35,057 bases of DNA from Candidatus Falkowiibacteriota bacterium (GCA_026396875.1 JAPLVY010000005.1:89496-124552), one strand, 5' to 3'. Positions 6,369-13,738 are shown, counted from the first letter of the stretch. Notes: generated by a model not told the origin, from the letters alone. A program made the numbers and translations.

Positions 6369-6392
6369 AAAGGGGTCCATTCGGACCTTTTT
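6369..6392 (+). terminator. Hairpin with T-run 18 nt before ychF
   Basis: GGTCC / GGACC core stem extended by G-U and A-T pairs, ATTC loop, T5. It could end the upstream RNA or act as an attenuator. Confidence 0.65.
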
Positions 6393-6410
6393 ATTTACTA
6401 GAAAGCTATT

Positions 6411-7478
6411 ATGCCATTATCTATCGGAATTGTCGGTCTACCAAACGTCGGAAAATCCACTCTCTTCAATATTCTCACCAAAAAAGGCGTGGAAGCTGCT
6501 AATTATCCTTTTTGTACTATTGAACCGAATGTCGGCGTGGTTAAGGTGCCAGACTATCGAATTGAAAAATTAGCGGAAATATCAAAACCAGCAAAAGTAA
6601 TTTATACCACCATCGAATTCGTTGATATTGCCGGTCTGGTTGCTGGCGCCTCAAAAGGCGAGGGCCTAGGAAATAAGTTTTTGGCTCACATTCGTGAATG
6701 TGATGCTATTTGCGAAGTTGTTCGCGATTTTAAAGACCACAATATTATCCACGTTGACGGTAAAGTTGACCCCGAGAGTGATAAAGAGACAATTAATTTA
6801 GAATTAATTTTGGCCGATCTTGGCACGGTCGAAAAAAGACTAGAGAAAAGTCGCCGTGAAGCCAAAAGCGGCAATAAAGAAATTATCTTTCAAAACACAG
6901 TCAGCGAAAAAATCTTTGCCCACCTGGAAGCCGGAAAACCAGCTAGAGAAATGGAATTCACCGAGGAAGAAATGGTTTTTGTAAAATCTCTATGCCTACT
7001 TACCATAAAGCCAATGATTTACTTATTAAATATTGACGAGGCTTATGGCGGAGAAGATATTTTACATGCCGGAAAAGAAGAAGTCATCGCAGTGAATGTC
7101 AAAATAGAAGAAGAAATTGCCTCTCTCCCCGAAGAAGAACAAGCAGAATACATTAAAGAGCTGGGCTTAGAGCAGAGTGGTTTGGATAAATTGATTCGCA
7201 GTGCCTATAACATTCTCGGGCTGGATACTTTTTTCACCACTGGCGCCGATGAAACCAGGGCTTGGACTATTAAAAAAGGAACTAAGGCGCCTTACGCTGC
7301 TGGCACTATTCATACTGATTTTATTAAAGGCTTTGTCCGTGCCGAAACGATTAGTTTTGAACAATTTGTAGCCGCTGGTAGCGAGGCAAGAGCCAGAGAA
7401 CTTGGCACGATGCGCGTTGAAGGAAAAGATTACGTGGTCAAAGATGGTGATATTTGTAATTTTTTGATCAATAAATAA
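6411..7478 (+). CDS. ychF: Redox-regulated ribosome-binding ATPase YchF (Obg-related)
   Basis: 355 residues, close to the usual ~363. YchF is a universally conserved, ribosome-associated P-loop ATPase of the Obg/HAS-GTPase class. Visible motifs are Walker [10 protein letters not shown] at residues 9-17, the switch region [12 protein letters not shown], Walker B/G3 [17 protein letters not shown], and the NxxE-type base motif NIDE, in place of the GTP-specific NKxD, which explains ATP preference. The C-terminal TGS domain (~275-355) carries [13 protein letters not shown] and ends [17 protein letters not shown]. The ATG start gives the standard [15 protein letters not shown] beginning. The 5' region contains a structured RNA and a hairpin, so regulation by attenuation or a separate RNA gene is possible. 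Confidence 0.97.
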   Translation: MPLSIGIVGLPNVGKSTLFNILTKKGVEAANYPFCTIEPNVGVVKVPDYRIEKLAEISKPAKVIYTTIEFVDIAGLVAGASKGEGLGNKFLAHIRECDAICEVVRDFKDHNIIHVDGKVDPESDKETINLELILADLGTVEKRLEKSRREAKSGNKEIIFQNTVSEKIFAHLEAGKPAREMEFTEEEMVFVKSLCLLTIKPMIYLLNIDEAYGGEDILHAGKEEVIAVNVKIEEEIASLPEEEQAEYIKELGLEQSGLDKLIRSAYNILGLDTFFTTGADETRAWTIKKGTKAPYAAGTIHTDFIKGFVRAETISFEQFVAAGSEARARELGTMRVEGKDYVVKDGDICNFLINK

Positions 7479-7494
7479 GACTTTTTTATATAAT

Positions 7495-7521
7495 AAAACC
7501 CGCTTTCTTAAACGGGTTTTT
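7495..7521 (+). terminator. Terminator after ychF
   Basis: AAACCCG / CGGGTTT stem with 10-nt loop and T5. Confidence 0.8.
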
Positions 7522-7550
7522 AATTTCCTTAGTGGCTTGGCGATAGCTTG

Positions 7551-7925
7551 TTATTTTTGCTCTATCTTCTTCACTGTTGCCAAAATTAATTTAGCAGGAT
7601 AAGAGCCACAACATCTAGTTAAAGCCTCCAATTGACGATTGCCTTTTTCATCAGTTTTTTCAACAACATCTCTGAGATGACGAAGTGCTCCAGGAGCTAA
7701 AGTGCTGTCATTTAATTCTACATAAACAATTTCTTGAACGACAAAGGGGTCTTCATCAATATCATCCAATAATGAATAGCCGCTTAGGGTCGCCATCTTC
7801 CCGTCCGAAAATTCAAAAGTAATAAATCTTTTGGCCCGACGTTCGCTCAGTGATTCTTCGTGGTGTGAACATGATGAGGTAAAAACCAGGACAAACAGAA
7901 TACAGAAAATCTGAAATTTTTTCAT
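7551..7925 (-). CDS. Putative lipoprotein of unknown function
   Basis: 124 residues. The N-terminus MKKFQIFCILFVLVFTSSC is a lipoprotein-type signal ending at Cys19; the -3 residue is Thr rather than the usual Leu, so the lipobox is imperfect. The mature domain (~20-124) is hydrophilic and mixed alpha/beta in composition, with a Cys pair at LTRCCGSYP. No family is recognised. It has its own consensus promoter and is convergent with ychF, so it is a single-gene unit. The likely location is the outer face of the cytoplasmic membrane. Confidence 0.7.
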   Translation of the reverse strand: MKKFQIFCILFVLVFTSSCSHHEESLSERRAKRFITFEFSDGKMATLSGYSLLDDIDEDPFVVQEIVYVELNDSTLAPGALRHLRDVVEKTDEKGNRQLEALTRCCGSYPAKLILATVKKIEQK

Positions 7926-7967
7926 TAGTGCTTTTTTGATTATAAATTAACATTTAGTTACATTATA

Positions 7968-7996
7968 ATAATATCATGAAAGACGCTAATTGTCAA
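7968..7996 (-). promoter_or_regulatory. Promoter of the lipoprotein gene
   Basis: Minus strand: TTGACA, 17-bp spacer, TATTAT; about 35 nt of 5' UTR. Confidence 0.7.
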
Positions 7997-8013
7997 TAAC
8001 AATTGGCCCGAGT

Positions 8014-9162
8014 CTACTTCTTGTCGAGAACTACCACTTCACGAAAGACCCTCTGTCCTTCTCGTCCATATAGCACCGAGTATACCTTAGTAAAATTACC
8101 TAATTTTGGCTCAATATGACTCTTACCAAAGAATACCGGCCAAATCATTACCACTCGACCACCCGGTTTTAAAATCAAATCAAATTGTCTCAAAGCTTGT
8201 GTATATAAGTCTTCCAAATTCTCGATAACTAGCTCCACATTTTTCAAGCCCCTTTGTGGACCAAGGTACGGTTCCGTTACTACGGCATCAACTGAAGAAG
8301 CTTTAATAACTTTGGACAAATTGATGACATTACGATTAATTATTTTAATATTAGCCCTATCCAGGCCATAACGCTTTTTCATCCAATTAACATTTTCTCT
8401 AGTGTCACTAACGGCTTTGGGCGATAAATCGGCGCCAATTAGGTTCTGATACCCCATGAGCATCGCCTCGGTGACCACGGTCCCAGAACCACAAAATGGA
8501 TCCAAGATTACAGCGTCCAAACTATTTTGACCGGCCAAATTAATCATTATTTGCGCTAATTTTGGCGGAAGCATTCCCGATTCATCATCACGAGCCGGAC
8601 GACCATAATCACGCTTGGACAGGTCCTTAAAATCCTGGACGGCCAAGGTTTGACCAAGCAAAACTTTCCCGTCTTTTTTGGCGATTACTAGCTCAATTCC
8701 TTTACCAATAAGCTTATTTTGAGTAACGACTACACTGGAGAGCTGAGGCTCGCGGCTGGTTACCAGACGGCAAGAAAGTCCTTGCTCGCGAAAATATTTC
8801 TTTAATTCTAGTCCAAGCGCTAGCGGTTTTGAAATGGTCTCGCCATAAACCGAGATACCAAAACAGAATTTTCCTTCACCACTAGCCCCCTTCGCTTTTG
8901 AGGCAATTTTTGCCAAAGCTAGCTGAAGGTCCAAGTCGCTCGGTTTATCTAATTCTTCTTGAAAAACGCCTATTTTAATAATTCCGCCGAGTTTTTTGAT
9001 TAAATTTTCAGGAACGATTTCATTCTCCGTTTCTAATACTAACAGCTCCTTGCTTATGAGTCGCTTTTCTTTAATGCCAAGAACTGTGGCAATTTCCGCG
9101 AAAGAAAGCTCCGGGTTGGAACCTAAAATGAAAAAATATTGTTGCTTCTTGGAGTTTGACAT
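8014..9162 (-). CDS. Trm11-like SAM-dependent RNA methyltransferase (probable tRNA guanosine methylase)
   Basis: 382 residues from the ATG giving MSNSKKQQYFFILG. The C-terminal half is a class I Rossmann methyltransferase with motif I DPFCGSGTVVTEA (~residues 218-230) and the catalytic-type motif TEPYLGP (~295-301), a variant of the (D/N)PPY motif of N2-guanine and amino methylases in COG1041 (Trm11/TrmG10). The N-terminal ~150 residues resemble the THUMP-containing region of that family. The likely substrate is tRNA G10, but the exact position is inference. A TTG 18 nt further upstream would add six residues, but it lies upstream of the predicted transcription start. The -10 box ends 6 nt before this ATG, implying a leaderless mRNA. 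It is divergent from the rpsF leader and shares its -35 element. Confidence 0.8.
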   Translation of the reverse strand: MSNSKKQQYFFILGSNPELSFAEIATVLGIKEKRLISKELLVLETENEIVPENLIKKLGGIIKIGVFQEELDKPSDLDLQLALAKIASKAKGASGEGKFCFGISVYGETISKPLALGLELKKYFREQGLSCRLVTSREPQLSSVVVTQNKLIGKGIELVIAKKDGKVLLGQTLAVQDFKDLSKRDYGRPARDDESGMLPPKLAQIMINLAGQNSLDAVILDPFCGSGTVVTEAMLMGYQNLIGADLSPKAVSDTRENVNWMKKRYGLDRANIKIINRNVINLSKVIKASSVDAVVTEPYLGPQRGLKNVELVIENLEDLYTQALRQFDLILKPGGRVVMIWPVFFGKSHIEPKLGNFTKVYSVLYGREGQRVFREVVVLDKK

Positions 9163-9168
9163 AAAAAT

Positions 9169-9197
9169 ACTATATAACAATATCCTAGGTATTGCAA
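9169..9197 (-). promoter_or_regulatory. Promoter of the Trm11-like gene (leaderless)
   Basis: Minus strand: TTGCAA (9197-9192), 17-bp spacer, TATAGT (9174-9169), ending 6 nt before the ATG. The palindromic -35 hexamer is shared with the plus-strand promoter. Confidence 0.6.
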
Positions 9198-9220
9198 TTT
9201 ATAAAAAATTATGCTAAGTT
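9192..9220 (+). promoter_or_regulatory. Promoter of the rpsF leader RNA
   Basis: TTGCAA, 17-bp spacer, TAAGTT. It uses the same -35 hexamer as the divergent methyltransferase promoter, so the two probably cannot fire at once. Confidence 0.5.
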
Positions 9221-9226
9221 GTCCTT

Positions 9227-9348
9227 AACTGAAGATCAATATCTTTCCCATATCGCCCCTTATAGGCGATGATTCCAGAAATAGTTTCTGGAACCAAAGG
9301 TATTCCGTAACTCGCCCCAAGGCCTTTTTCTGGAATACTGGGGTTTTT
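9227..9348 (+). ncRNA. Hairpin-rich leader or small RNA upstream of rpsF
   Basis: Three consecutive stems: ATCGCC 9252-9257 / GGCGAT 9265-9270; TTCCAGAAA 9273-9281 / TTTCTGGAA 9285-9293 (perfect 9 bp); and GGTATTCC 9299-9306 / GGAATACT 9332-9339, with a large internal loop and an apical GCC / GGC stem. The last is followed by GGGG and T5, so it resembles an intrinsic terminator. Its position about 100 nt before rpsF, with a CCG at the internal-loop edge (9305-9307), recalls the known autoregulatory S6:S18 leader, but that identity is unproven. rpsF may be controlled by read-through, or the RNA may be separate. Confidence 0.5.
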
Positions 9349-9437
9349 ATATTCCCATATCCATTAAATAAAAATAGAAAAATAAAATAAGGTGCTGCAT
9401 TGATAAGTTATTAGTAAAAAATTTATCTTGTACCTTC

Positions 9438-9443
9438 TATAAT
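9438..9443 (+). promoter_or_regulatory. -10 box immediately before rpsF
   Basis: Perfect TATAAT ending 5 nt before the ATG, suggesting a leaderless start at rpsF. No good -35 hexamer lies at the right distance, so promoter strength is uncertain. Confidence 0.4.
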
Positions 9444-9448
9444 AAACT

Positions 9449-9955
9449 ATGTCAAAAACCAAAAAGTCTGAGCAGAATCATTACGAGATGCTCTTCATCA
9501 TTCCAAACAAATTCACTGAGGACGAAGCCAAAGTGCAGGTTTCCAAGGTGGAAGAGTTAATCGCTTCCCAGGGCGGCGAAATCACTTACCGTGAGTATTG
9601 GGGGAAAAAGCGTTTGGCCTACGAAATCAAACAGAACCACTACGGTTATTATTCCTTGTGCGAGTTTGATATCAACCGCTTAGCAATTGCTAAAATCGAT
9701 AACGATCTTCGCTTATCCAAAGATGTCTTGCGCCACCAGATCGTGGTTACTCCGGTTCTTTCAGGAGAAGAACGCGCTCGCCAAAAATCTTTGAGTGAAA
9801 AACTTGCCGTTAAAAAAGAAGATGGCGAGAAGAAAGCAAAAGCGAACGAAGAAGAAATCAAGAAAACTCCAAGTGTCGTTTCCGAAGAAACTAATTCCTC
9901 AAAAGAATTGGATGAAAAAATGGAAGGGATCTTGAGTGCTCAAGACTTGCTTTAA
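9449..9955 (+). CDS. rpsF: 30S ribosomal protein bS6
   Basis: 168 residues. The ferredoxin-like bS6 core occupies roughly residues 10-110 (NHYEMLFIIPNKFTEDEAK, then WGKKRLAYEIKQNHYGYYSLCEFD, then LRLSKDVLRHQIVV). The C-terminus carries an unusually long Lys/Glu-rich extension (~115-168), whereas the family is commonly near 100-135. bS6 pairs with bS18 on the 30S platform, and rpsR is two genes downstream. This is the first gene of rpsF-ssb-rpsR-efp, a widespread order through rpsR. A TATAAT box just before the ATG and a hairpin leader further upstream suggest two expression routes. Confidence 0.95.
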   Translation: MSKTKKSEQNHYEMLFIIPNKFTEDEAKVQVSKVEELIASQGGEITYREYWGKKRLAYEIKQNHYGYYSLCEFDINRLAIAKIDNDLRLSKDVLRHQIVVTPVLSGEERARQKSLSEKLAVKKEDGEKKAKANEEEIKKTPSVVSEETNSSKELDEKMEGILSAQDLL

Positions 9956-10009
9956 TCGGAACTTTTCTCAAGAGTCATGCACTCTTAGCAAAGATCCAAA
10001 CCAAAACAT

Positions 10010-10444
10010 ATGAACTTAAACAAAGCGATGATCATTGGCAACTTAACCCGCGAACCAGAAATCCGTAACACTCCTTCTGGCCAGCAGGTTGCCTCATTCT
10101 CTGTCGCCACAAACTTTGTCTGGAACGATCAGGCTGGCAAAAAGAATGAGAAAGTTGAATTTCATAATATTATTGCCTGGCGCCGTTTGGCCGAAATCTG
10201 CGGACAATACCTCCATAAGGGTTCCAAGATTTATATTGAAGGACGCTTACAAACAACCGATTGGACTGGTCAAGATGGCGTTAAGCGCTATCGCACCGAA
10301 ATCGTTGCTGAAAATTTAATCATGTTGGATAGTAAAGGCGGCTTTGAAGGCGGCGCACCTCGCGCTCCTCAAAACAATTCTGCTCCTCAGGACATCATGG
10401 ATGATTCTGAAGAAGAGATCCGCGTTGAAAATATCCCATTCTAA
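10010..10444 (+). CDS. ssb: Single-stranded DNA-binding protein
   Basis: 144 residues. The OB fold spans residues ~1-107 with hallmark segments MNLNKAMIIGNLTREPEIR, FSVATNFVW, KVEFHNIIAWRRLAEICGQYL and GSKIYIEGRLQT. A Gly/Pro/Asn/Gln linker leads to an acidic tail ending EEEIRVENIPF; the terminal IPF is the standard docking tip for replication and repair partners. SSB coats single-stranded DNA in replication, recombination and repair. It lies 54 nt after rpsF and 8 nt before rpsR, consistent with one operon. Confidence 0.97.
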   Translation: MNLNKAMIIGNLTREPEIRNTPSGQQVASFSVATNFVWNDQAGKKNEKVEFHNIIAWRRLAEICGQYLHKGSKIYIEGRLQTTDWTGQDGVKRYRTEIVAENLIMLDSKGGFEGGAPRAPQNNSAPQDIMDDSEEEIRVENIPF

Positions 10445-10452
10445 GAAAAAAT

Positions 10453-10665
10453 ATGGCTATCAAAAAACACAAAGATTGTTATTTCTGCGCAAACCAATTG
10501 GATGTTGACTACAAAGACACCCGCACTTTGCGCCGCTTCGTAAACTTCTATATGAAAATGCTCCCTGGAAGCCGCACTGGTGTTTGCGCCTGGCACCAGA
10601 GAAAACTTTCCATGTCCATCAAGCGCGCCAGAATCATGGCTCTCTTGTCCCACACTCACAAATAA
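10453..10665 (+). CDS. rpsR: 30S ribosomal protein bS18 with zinc-binding-type cysteines
   Basis: 70 residues, normal for bS18. The core YKDTRTLRRFVNFYMKMLPG and the C-terminal QRKLSMSIKRARIMALL are typical. Cys9, Cys12, Cys45 and His48 (CYFC and CAWH) form a plausible zinc site, as in the C+ forms of bS18; many bacteria lack it. It binds bS6 and 16S rRNA on the platform. It lies 8 nt after ssb. Confidence 0.96.
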   Translation: MAIKKHKDCYFCANQLDVDYKDTRTLRRFVNFYMKMLPGSRTGVCAWHQRKLSMSIKRARIMALLSHTHK

Positions 10666-10686
10666 TTCTTAAGCTTAAGATACCTT

Positions 10687-11244
10687 ATGCTAGACTTTAA
10701 CCAAATCAAAACCGGCAAAGTGATTAAAGTTAATAACCTGCCGTATGTCATTGTAAAAACCGACCATCACAAAATGGGCCGAGGGGGAGCAGTTTTAAAA
10801 GTTAAATGCCGCAACCTTATTGACGGAAACACTCTGGAAAAAACTTTCCAGGGCGCAGAAAAAGCTGAAGAAGCTGAAACCGAAAACAAGAAAGCTAACT
10901 TCATGTATAAAGACAAGGAGGAAGCTTATTTCATGGATAACGAAAACTTTGAACAGTTTAGTCTTTCCCTGGAGTCTATCGGCGAAAAAGTCGGCTACTT
11001 GAAAGAAGGCACCGACGTCAGCGTTCTTTATTTTAATGACAAACCAGTTTCCATTGATTTGCCTATTAAAATGGATTTCAAAGTGGTCTCTGCCCCACCT
11101 AGCGTCCGCGGTAATTCTGCGGGTAACGTCACCAAGCAAGTTGAATTAGAGACCGGCGCCTTGATCAACGTTCCCTTATTTATCGACGAGGGCGATGTCG
11201 TTCGCATTAATACTGATTCCGGCGAATACGTTGAGAGAGCTTAA
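10687..11244 (+). CDS. efp: Elongation factor P, Arg-type tip
   Basis: 185 residues, full length with three domains: N-terminal KOW-like (~1-62), then two OB domains ending STGALINVPL-type (TGALINVPLFIDEGDVVRINTDSGEYVERA). EF-P relieves ribosome stalling at polyproline stretches. The domain I tip reads KMGRGG where many bacteria have KPGKG, so the residue placed at the peptidyl-transferase centre is Arg32 instead of Lys. In characterised Arg-type EF-Ps the arginine is rhamnosylated by EarP; whether that holds here is unknown, and no earP or Lys-modifying epmA/B is in the window. It lies 21 nt after rpsR and is followed by a terminator. Confidence 0.96.
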   Translation: MLDFNQIKTGKVIKVNNLPYVIVKTDHHKMGRGGAVLKVKCRNLIDGNTLEKTFQGAEKAEEAETENKKANFMYKDKEEAYFMDNENFEQFSLSLESIGEKVGYLKEGTDVSVLYFNDKPVSIDLPIKMDFKVVSAPPSVRGNSAGNVTKQVELETGALINVPLFIDEGDVVRINTDSGEYVERA

Positions 11245-11257
11245 AGAAAAACCCCAC

Positions 11258-11283
11258 AAAAAACCGGCATCATCCGGTTTTTT
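11258..11283 (+). terminator. Terminator of the rpsF-ssb-rpsR-efp operon
   Basis: Perfect 10-bp stem (AAAAAACCGG / CCGGTTTTTT), loop CATCAT. Confidence 0.88.
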
Positions 11284-11312
11284 GGCACTTAGCAGTTTCC
11301 TCGTGCTATAAT
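11282..11312 (+). promoter_or_regulatory. Promoter of the O-antigen-ligase-like gene
   Basis: TTGGCA, 19-bp spacer, perfect TATAAT; about 23 nt of 5' UTR. It overlaps the end of the preceding terminator. Confidence 0.55.
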
Positions 11313-11341
11313 TAATTTATCTGTGCAAGAATATTTATTAT

Positions 11342-12697
11342 ATGAACTTCCTTGTCTTTGGTTTTGCCATCTTATTCGCCGCTCTATCTTTCTTAAATAT
11401 AAAAAAGGCGATTCTTTTGACTTTGGTTTTTCTGCCGACTTATTTATTGCGTTTTGAACTTTTAAATATTCCCTTAACCGCCCTGGAGTTAATGGTGCTA
11501 ATTATTTTTGCTGTCTGGGTGATTAAAAATAGAAAAAAAATAAGCCAGCCGAAGTCCTGGAAGGCGCCTGATTTTTGGCGCGAAGCACTCCTGATTATTG
11601 CCGCCGCTAGTATTGGTGTGGCAGTTAATTTTGGAAGTGCTTCTCTCGGAGTTTGGAAAGCCTATTTTGTTGAACCGATTTTATTTTTCTTGGTTATTAC
11701 TCAAACCTTTAAAGGAAAAGATGGTGCAAAAGCGCTAATTGCCGCGCTCGGTGTTTCCGCTTTCTTCACCGCCCTGTTTGCAGTTTATCAAAAATTCAGC
11801 GGCAACTTTATCGGCAACCCATTCTGGGCAGCCGAAGAAACTCGTCGCGTGGTTTCCTGGTTCTCCTACCCTAATGCTGTCGGCCTATTTCTAGCACCGC
11901 TCACCATGTTGCTTGCCGGAAGATTTTTCTCCTTCCCGGTTCGTAATAACTTCCGTGACTCTTTAAAAAGAATCGCCTATTTACTAGCAATCATCATTTC
12001 TTTACTGGCAATACTATTTGCTCAATCTGAGGGAGCCTTGATTGCTTTAGCTTTTAGTTCTTGGGTATTTTTATTTTTCTCCGGCAAAAAGTCACGCTAT
12101 ACTGCCGTCACGATAGCGGTCATTGGAATTATTGGCATCGCTAGTTTTTCCCCTATTAAGCACTACAGCACCCAAAAAGCTACTCTCATGGATTTATCTG
12201 GTCAAATTCGCCGTCAACAATGGACTGAAACTTGGCAGATGCTAAATAACGGGCGCCTGCTTACTGGTGCTGGTTTGAGTGGCTATCAGAGTGCTATCAA
12301 GCCTTTTCATCAAGCAGGTATTTTTGTAAAAAATGATGATCCCAACTGGCTCAAGAAAGTCTTGTGGAATAAAGAATATCGCGACAAGGTGTGGCAACCA
12401 GTAGAAATTTATTTTTACCCTCATAACATTATTCTGAACTTCTGGAGTGAAATTGGTTTCTTTGGTCTCCTATTCTTCCTCTGGCTGATCGCTAAACAAC
12501 TATTCCTGTCATTCAGAGGGGCAACAAAAATAAAAGATCGTGAACGCTTTCTCGTTCTCGGTGCCGGAACAGCAATGACAGCGATTATTGTTCACGGCTT
12601 AGTTGACGTACCTTATTTTAAAAATGATTTGGCAATAATTTTTTGGGTCATCATCGCTCTTACTGTCATTCTTATTAAACCAACTGAAAAAGTCTAA
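11342..12697 (+). CDS. O-antigen ligase / polymerase-like (Wzy_C, WaaL superfamily) membrane protein
   Basis: 451 residues with about ten to twelve hydrophobic helices. A large extracytoplasmic loop (~residues 280-360, rich in Trp, Tyr and charged residues, including WTETWQMLNNGRLLTGAGLSGYQ and YPHNIILNFWSEIGFFGL) is characteristic of the Wzy_C domain; the PHNIxLNFWSExGxxGL motif with its conserved His is the key signature. The family joins polysaccharide or lipid-linked glycans in the outer layer of the cytoplasmic membrane; the acceptor here is unknown (surface polysaccharide or glycoprotein). The pseudouridine synthase gene begins 4 nt after the stop and is probably co-transcribed, though functionally unrelated. 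Confidence 0.85.
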   Translation: MNFLVFGFAILFAALSFLNIKKAILLTLVFLPTYLLRFELLNIPLTALELMVLIIFAVWVIKNRKKISQPKSWKAPDFWREALLIIAAASIGVAVNFGSASLGVWKAYFVEPILFFLVITQTFKGKDGAKALIAALGVSAFFTALFAVYQKFSGNFIGNPFWAAEETRRVVSWFSYPNAVGLFLAPLTMLLAGRFFSFPVRNNFRDSLKRIAYLLAIIISLLAILFAQSEGALIALAFSSWVFLFFSGKKSRYTAVTIAVIGIIGIASFSPIKHYSTQKATLMDLSGQIRRQQWTETWQMLNNGRLLTGAGLSGYQSAIKPFHQAGIFVKNDDPNWLKKVLWNKEYRDKVWQPVEIYFYPHNIILNFWSEIGFFGLLFFLWLIAKQLFLSFRGATKIKDRERFLVLGAGTAMTAIIVHGLVDVPYFKNDLAIIFWVIIALTVILIKPTEKV

Positions 12698-12701
12698 AAA
12701 T

Positions 12702-13427
12702 ATGAAGGATTTCCCCTTACAAAAAGTGATCGCTAGCCGCAGCGGCCTATCTCGTCGCGACGCTGAAGCTTTGATTAAAGAAGGCAAAGTTGAGGTTGAT
12801 GATGTGGTTGCTGAAGCGGGAAGAAGAGTTCCGGAAGATGCAGAAATTCGCATCAAAGGACGTCGTCTAGCTCAAGCTCCAACAAATTTTACCTATATCG
12901 CGCTCAACAAGCCAGCTGGTTATACTTGTACCAGCGCTCAATTTTCTGGCGAACAAAATATTTTTTCTCTCGTGCCTTTTAAAGAAAAATTATTTGCTAT
13001 CGGCAGATTGGATAAAGATAGTCGTGGCTTACTAATTTTAACTAACGACGGAGATTTTGCTCAACGCCTAAGCCACCCAAGATATGAACACGAGAAAACC
13101 TACCGAGTAAACCTCGCCAGCCCCAGAGATGTCGAATGGAATCTGCGTGACATGGCAATGATTGAGAATGAACTACTTAGTGGCGTTAAAGTGCCAGAAG
13201 AAGAAAGGCCAATGAAGGCAGTAAAAATTGAGCATTTACAAAATGGCGCGTTTGTCATAACCTTAAACGAAGGTCGCAAGCGCCAAATTCGCCGCATGTT
13301 TGAAGCCCTAGGTTACGCCGTAAAGGATTTGATTCGCATCAATCTTGCTGGCATTGACCTTGGTTCACTTGCCGAAGGAAAATGGCGGCCGTTGAGCGAA
13401 GAGGAAATTAAAAGATTAAAGAAATAG
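12702..13427 (+). CDS. RsuA/RluB/RluF-family rRNA pseudouridine synthase
   Basis: 241 residues. An N-terminal S4 RNA-binding domain (~1-48, LQKVIASRSGLSRRDAEALIKEGKVEV) is followed by the catalytic domain. The catalytic Asp104 lies in the motif GRLDKDSRGLLILTNDGDF. The later KTYRV and the GRKRQIRRMFEALGY motif complete the family pattern. It isomerises a specific uridine in rRNA; RluB-like specificity for 23S is most common in such genomes, but RsuA (16S) cannot be excluded. tRNA-Ser starts 19 nt after the stop. Confidence 0.93.
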   Translation: MKDFPLQKVIASRSGLSRRDAEALIKEGKVEVDDVVAEAGRRVPEDAEIRIKGRRLAQAPTNFTYIALNKPAGYTCTSAQFSGEQNIFSLVPFKEKLFAIGRLDKDSRGLLILTNDGDFAQRLSHPRYEHEKTYRVNLASPRDVEWNLRDMAMIENELLSGVKVPEEERPMKAVKIEHLQNGAFVITLNEGRKRQIRRMFEALGYAVKDLIRINLAGIDLGSLAEGKWRPLSEEEIKRLKK

Positions 13428-13446
13428 ACCGCCCGCAAGGGCAATT

Positions 13447-13533
13447 GGAGAGATGGCTGAGTGGTCGAAAGCGCCGCACTCGAAATGCGGTATACGAGCA
13501 ATCGTATCCAGGGTTCGAATCCCTGTTTCTCCG
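13447..13533 (+). tRNA. tRNA-Ser (anticodon CGA)
   Basis: Class II tRNA, 87 nt. Acceptor GGAGAGA / TTTCTCC (one G-U), anticodon stem CCGCA / TGCGG with loop CTCGAAA, long variable arm (TATACGAGCAATCGTATC), T-arm CAGGG-TTCGAAT-CCCTG, G discriminator. CCA is not encoded. It is close behind the pseudouridine synthase gene and probably read with it. Confidence 0.94.
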
Positions 13534-13568
13534 CACTGAGTTAAAATCGCTTTTATTTTCAATTTTAG

Positions 13569-13721
13569 AGAGGACATTATATTCCAGAATTTCATGATTT
13601 ATTAAAAGATAAAATTTCCCAGGCTAATTATAAAACGAGAATTTTAACAGATAATCAGGCAATTTTAGTGAGAGATGATAAGGTTGAGTTAATCGGTCAA
13701 GAATCAGAAATAGTTTTATAA
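13569..13721 (+). pseudogene. Gene remnant, C-terminal protein fragment
   Basis: An open frame of 50 codons directly after an in-frame TAG, with no plausible start codon at its head. It translates to a protein-like sequence (GHYIPEFHDLLKDKISQANY, later ILVRDDKVELIGQESEIVL). It looks like the tail of a gene whose front is missing. It lies between tRNA-Ser and the truncated histidine phosphatase. I cannot name the parent family. Confidence 0.4.
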
Positions 13722-13738
13722 ATTAAACAATTTTACTT

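Larger units (their letters stand above)
6061..6392 (+). ncRNA. Candidate structured RNA or leader upstream of ychF
   Basis: No protein is convincingly encoded here. Bases 6213-6338 fold into a branched structure: P1 GGGTA 6213-6217 with TACCC 6334-6338; P2 GTCCGAA 6229-6235 with TTCGGAT 6324-6330; P3 ATTTGG 6236-6241 with CCAAAT 6289-6294; P4 GCGAGAG 6263-6269 with CTCTTGC 6281-6287, inside P3; P5 GTC-A-TCTC 6298-6305 with GAGA-C-GAC 6310-6317. The helices are nested and mutually compatible, giving a three-way junction. An upstream 7-bp hairpin (CTTATCA / TGATGAG) also occurs. A terminator-like hairpin ends the unit 18 nt before the ychF ATG. It could be an independent small RNA or a regulatory leader of ychF. 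It does not match tmRNA, RNase P RNA, SRP RNA or a riboswitch consensus that I know. Confidence 0.45.

Noticed and set aside
6061-6392. tmRNA, RNase P RNA, SRP RNA or T-box
   Set aside because: None of their diagnostic conserved segments is present in this region.
6238-6573. 111-codon frame overlapping the ychF start
   Set aside because: It runs in another frame of ychF and through the structured RNA, with low-complexity composition.
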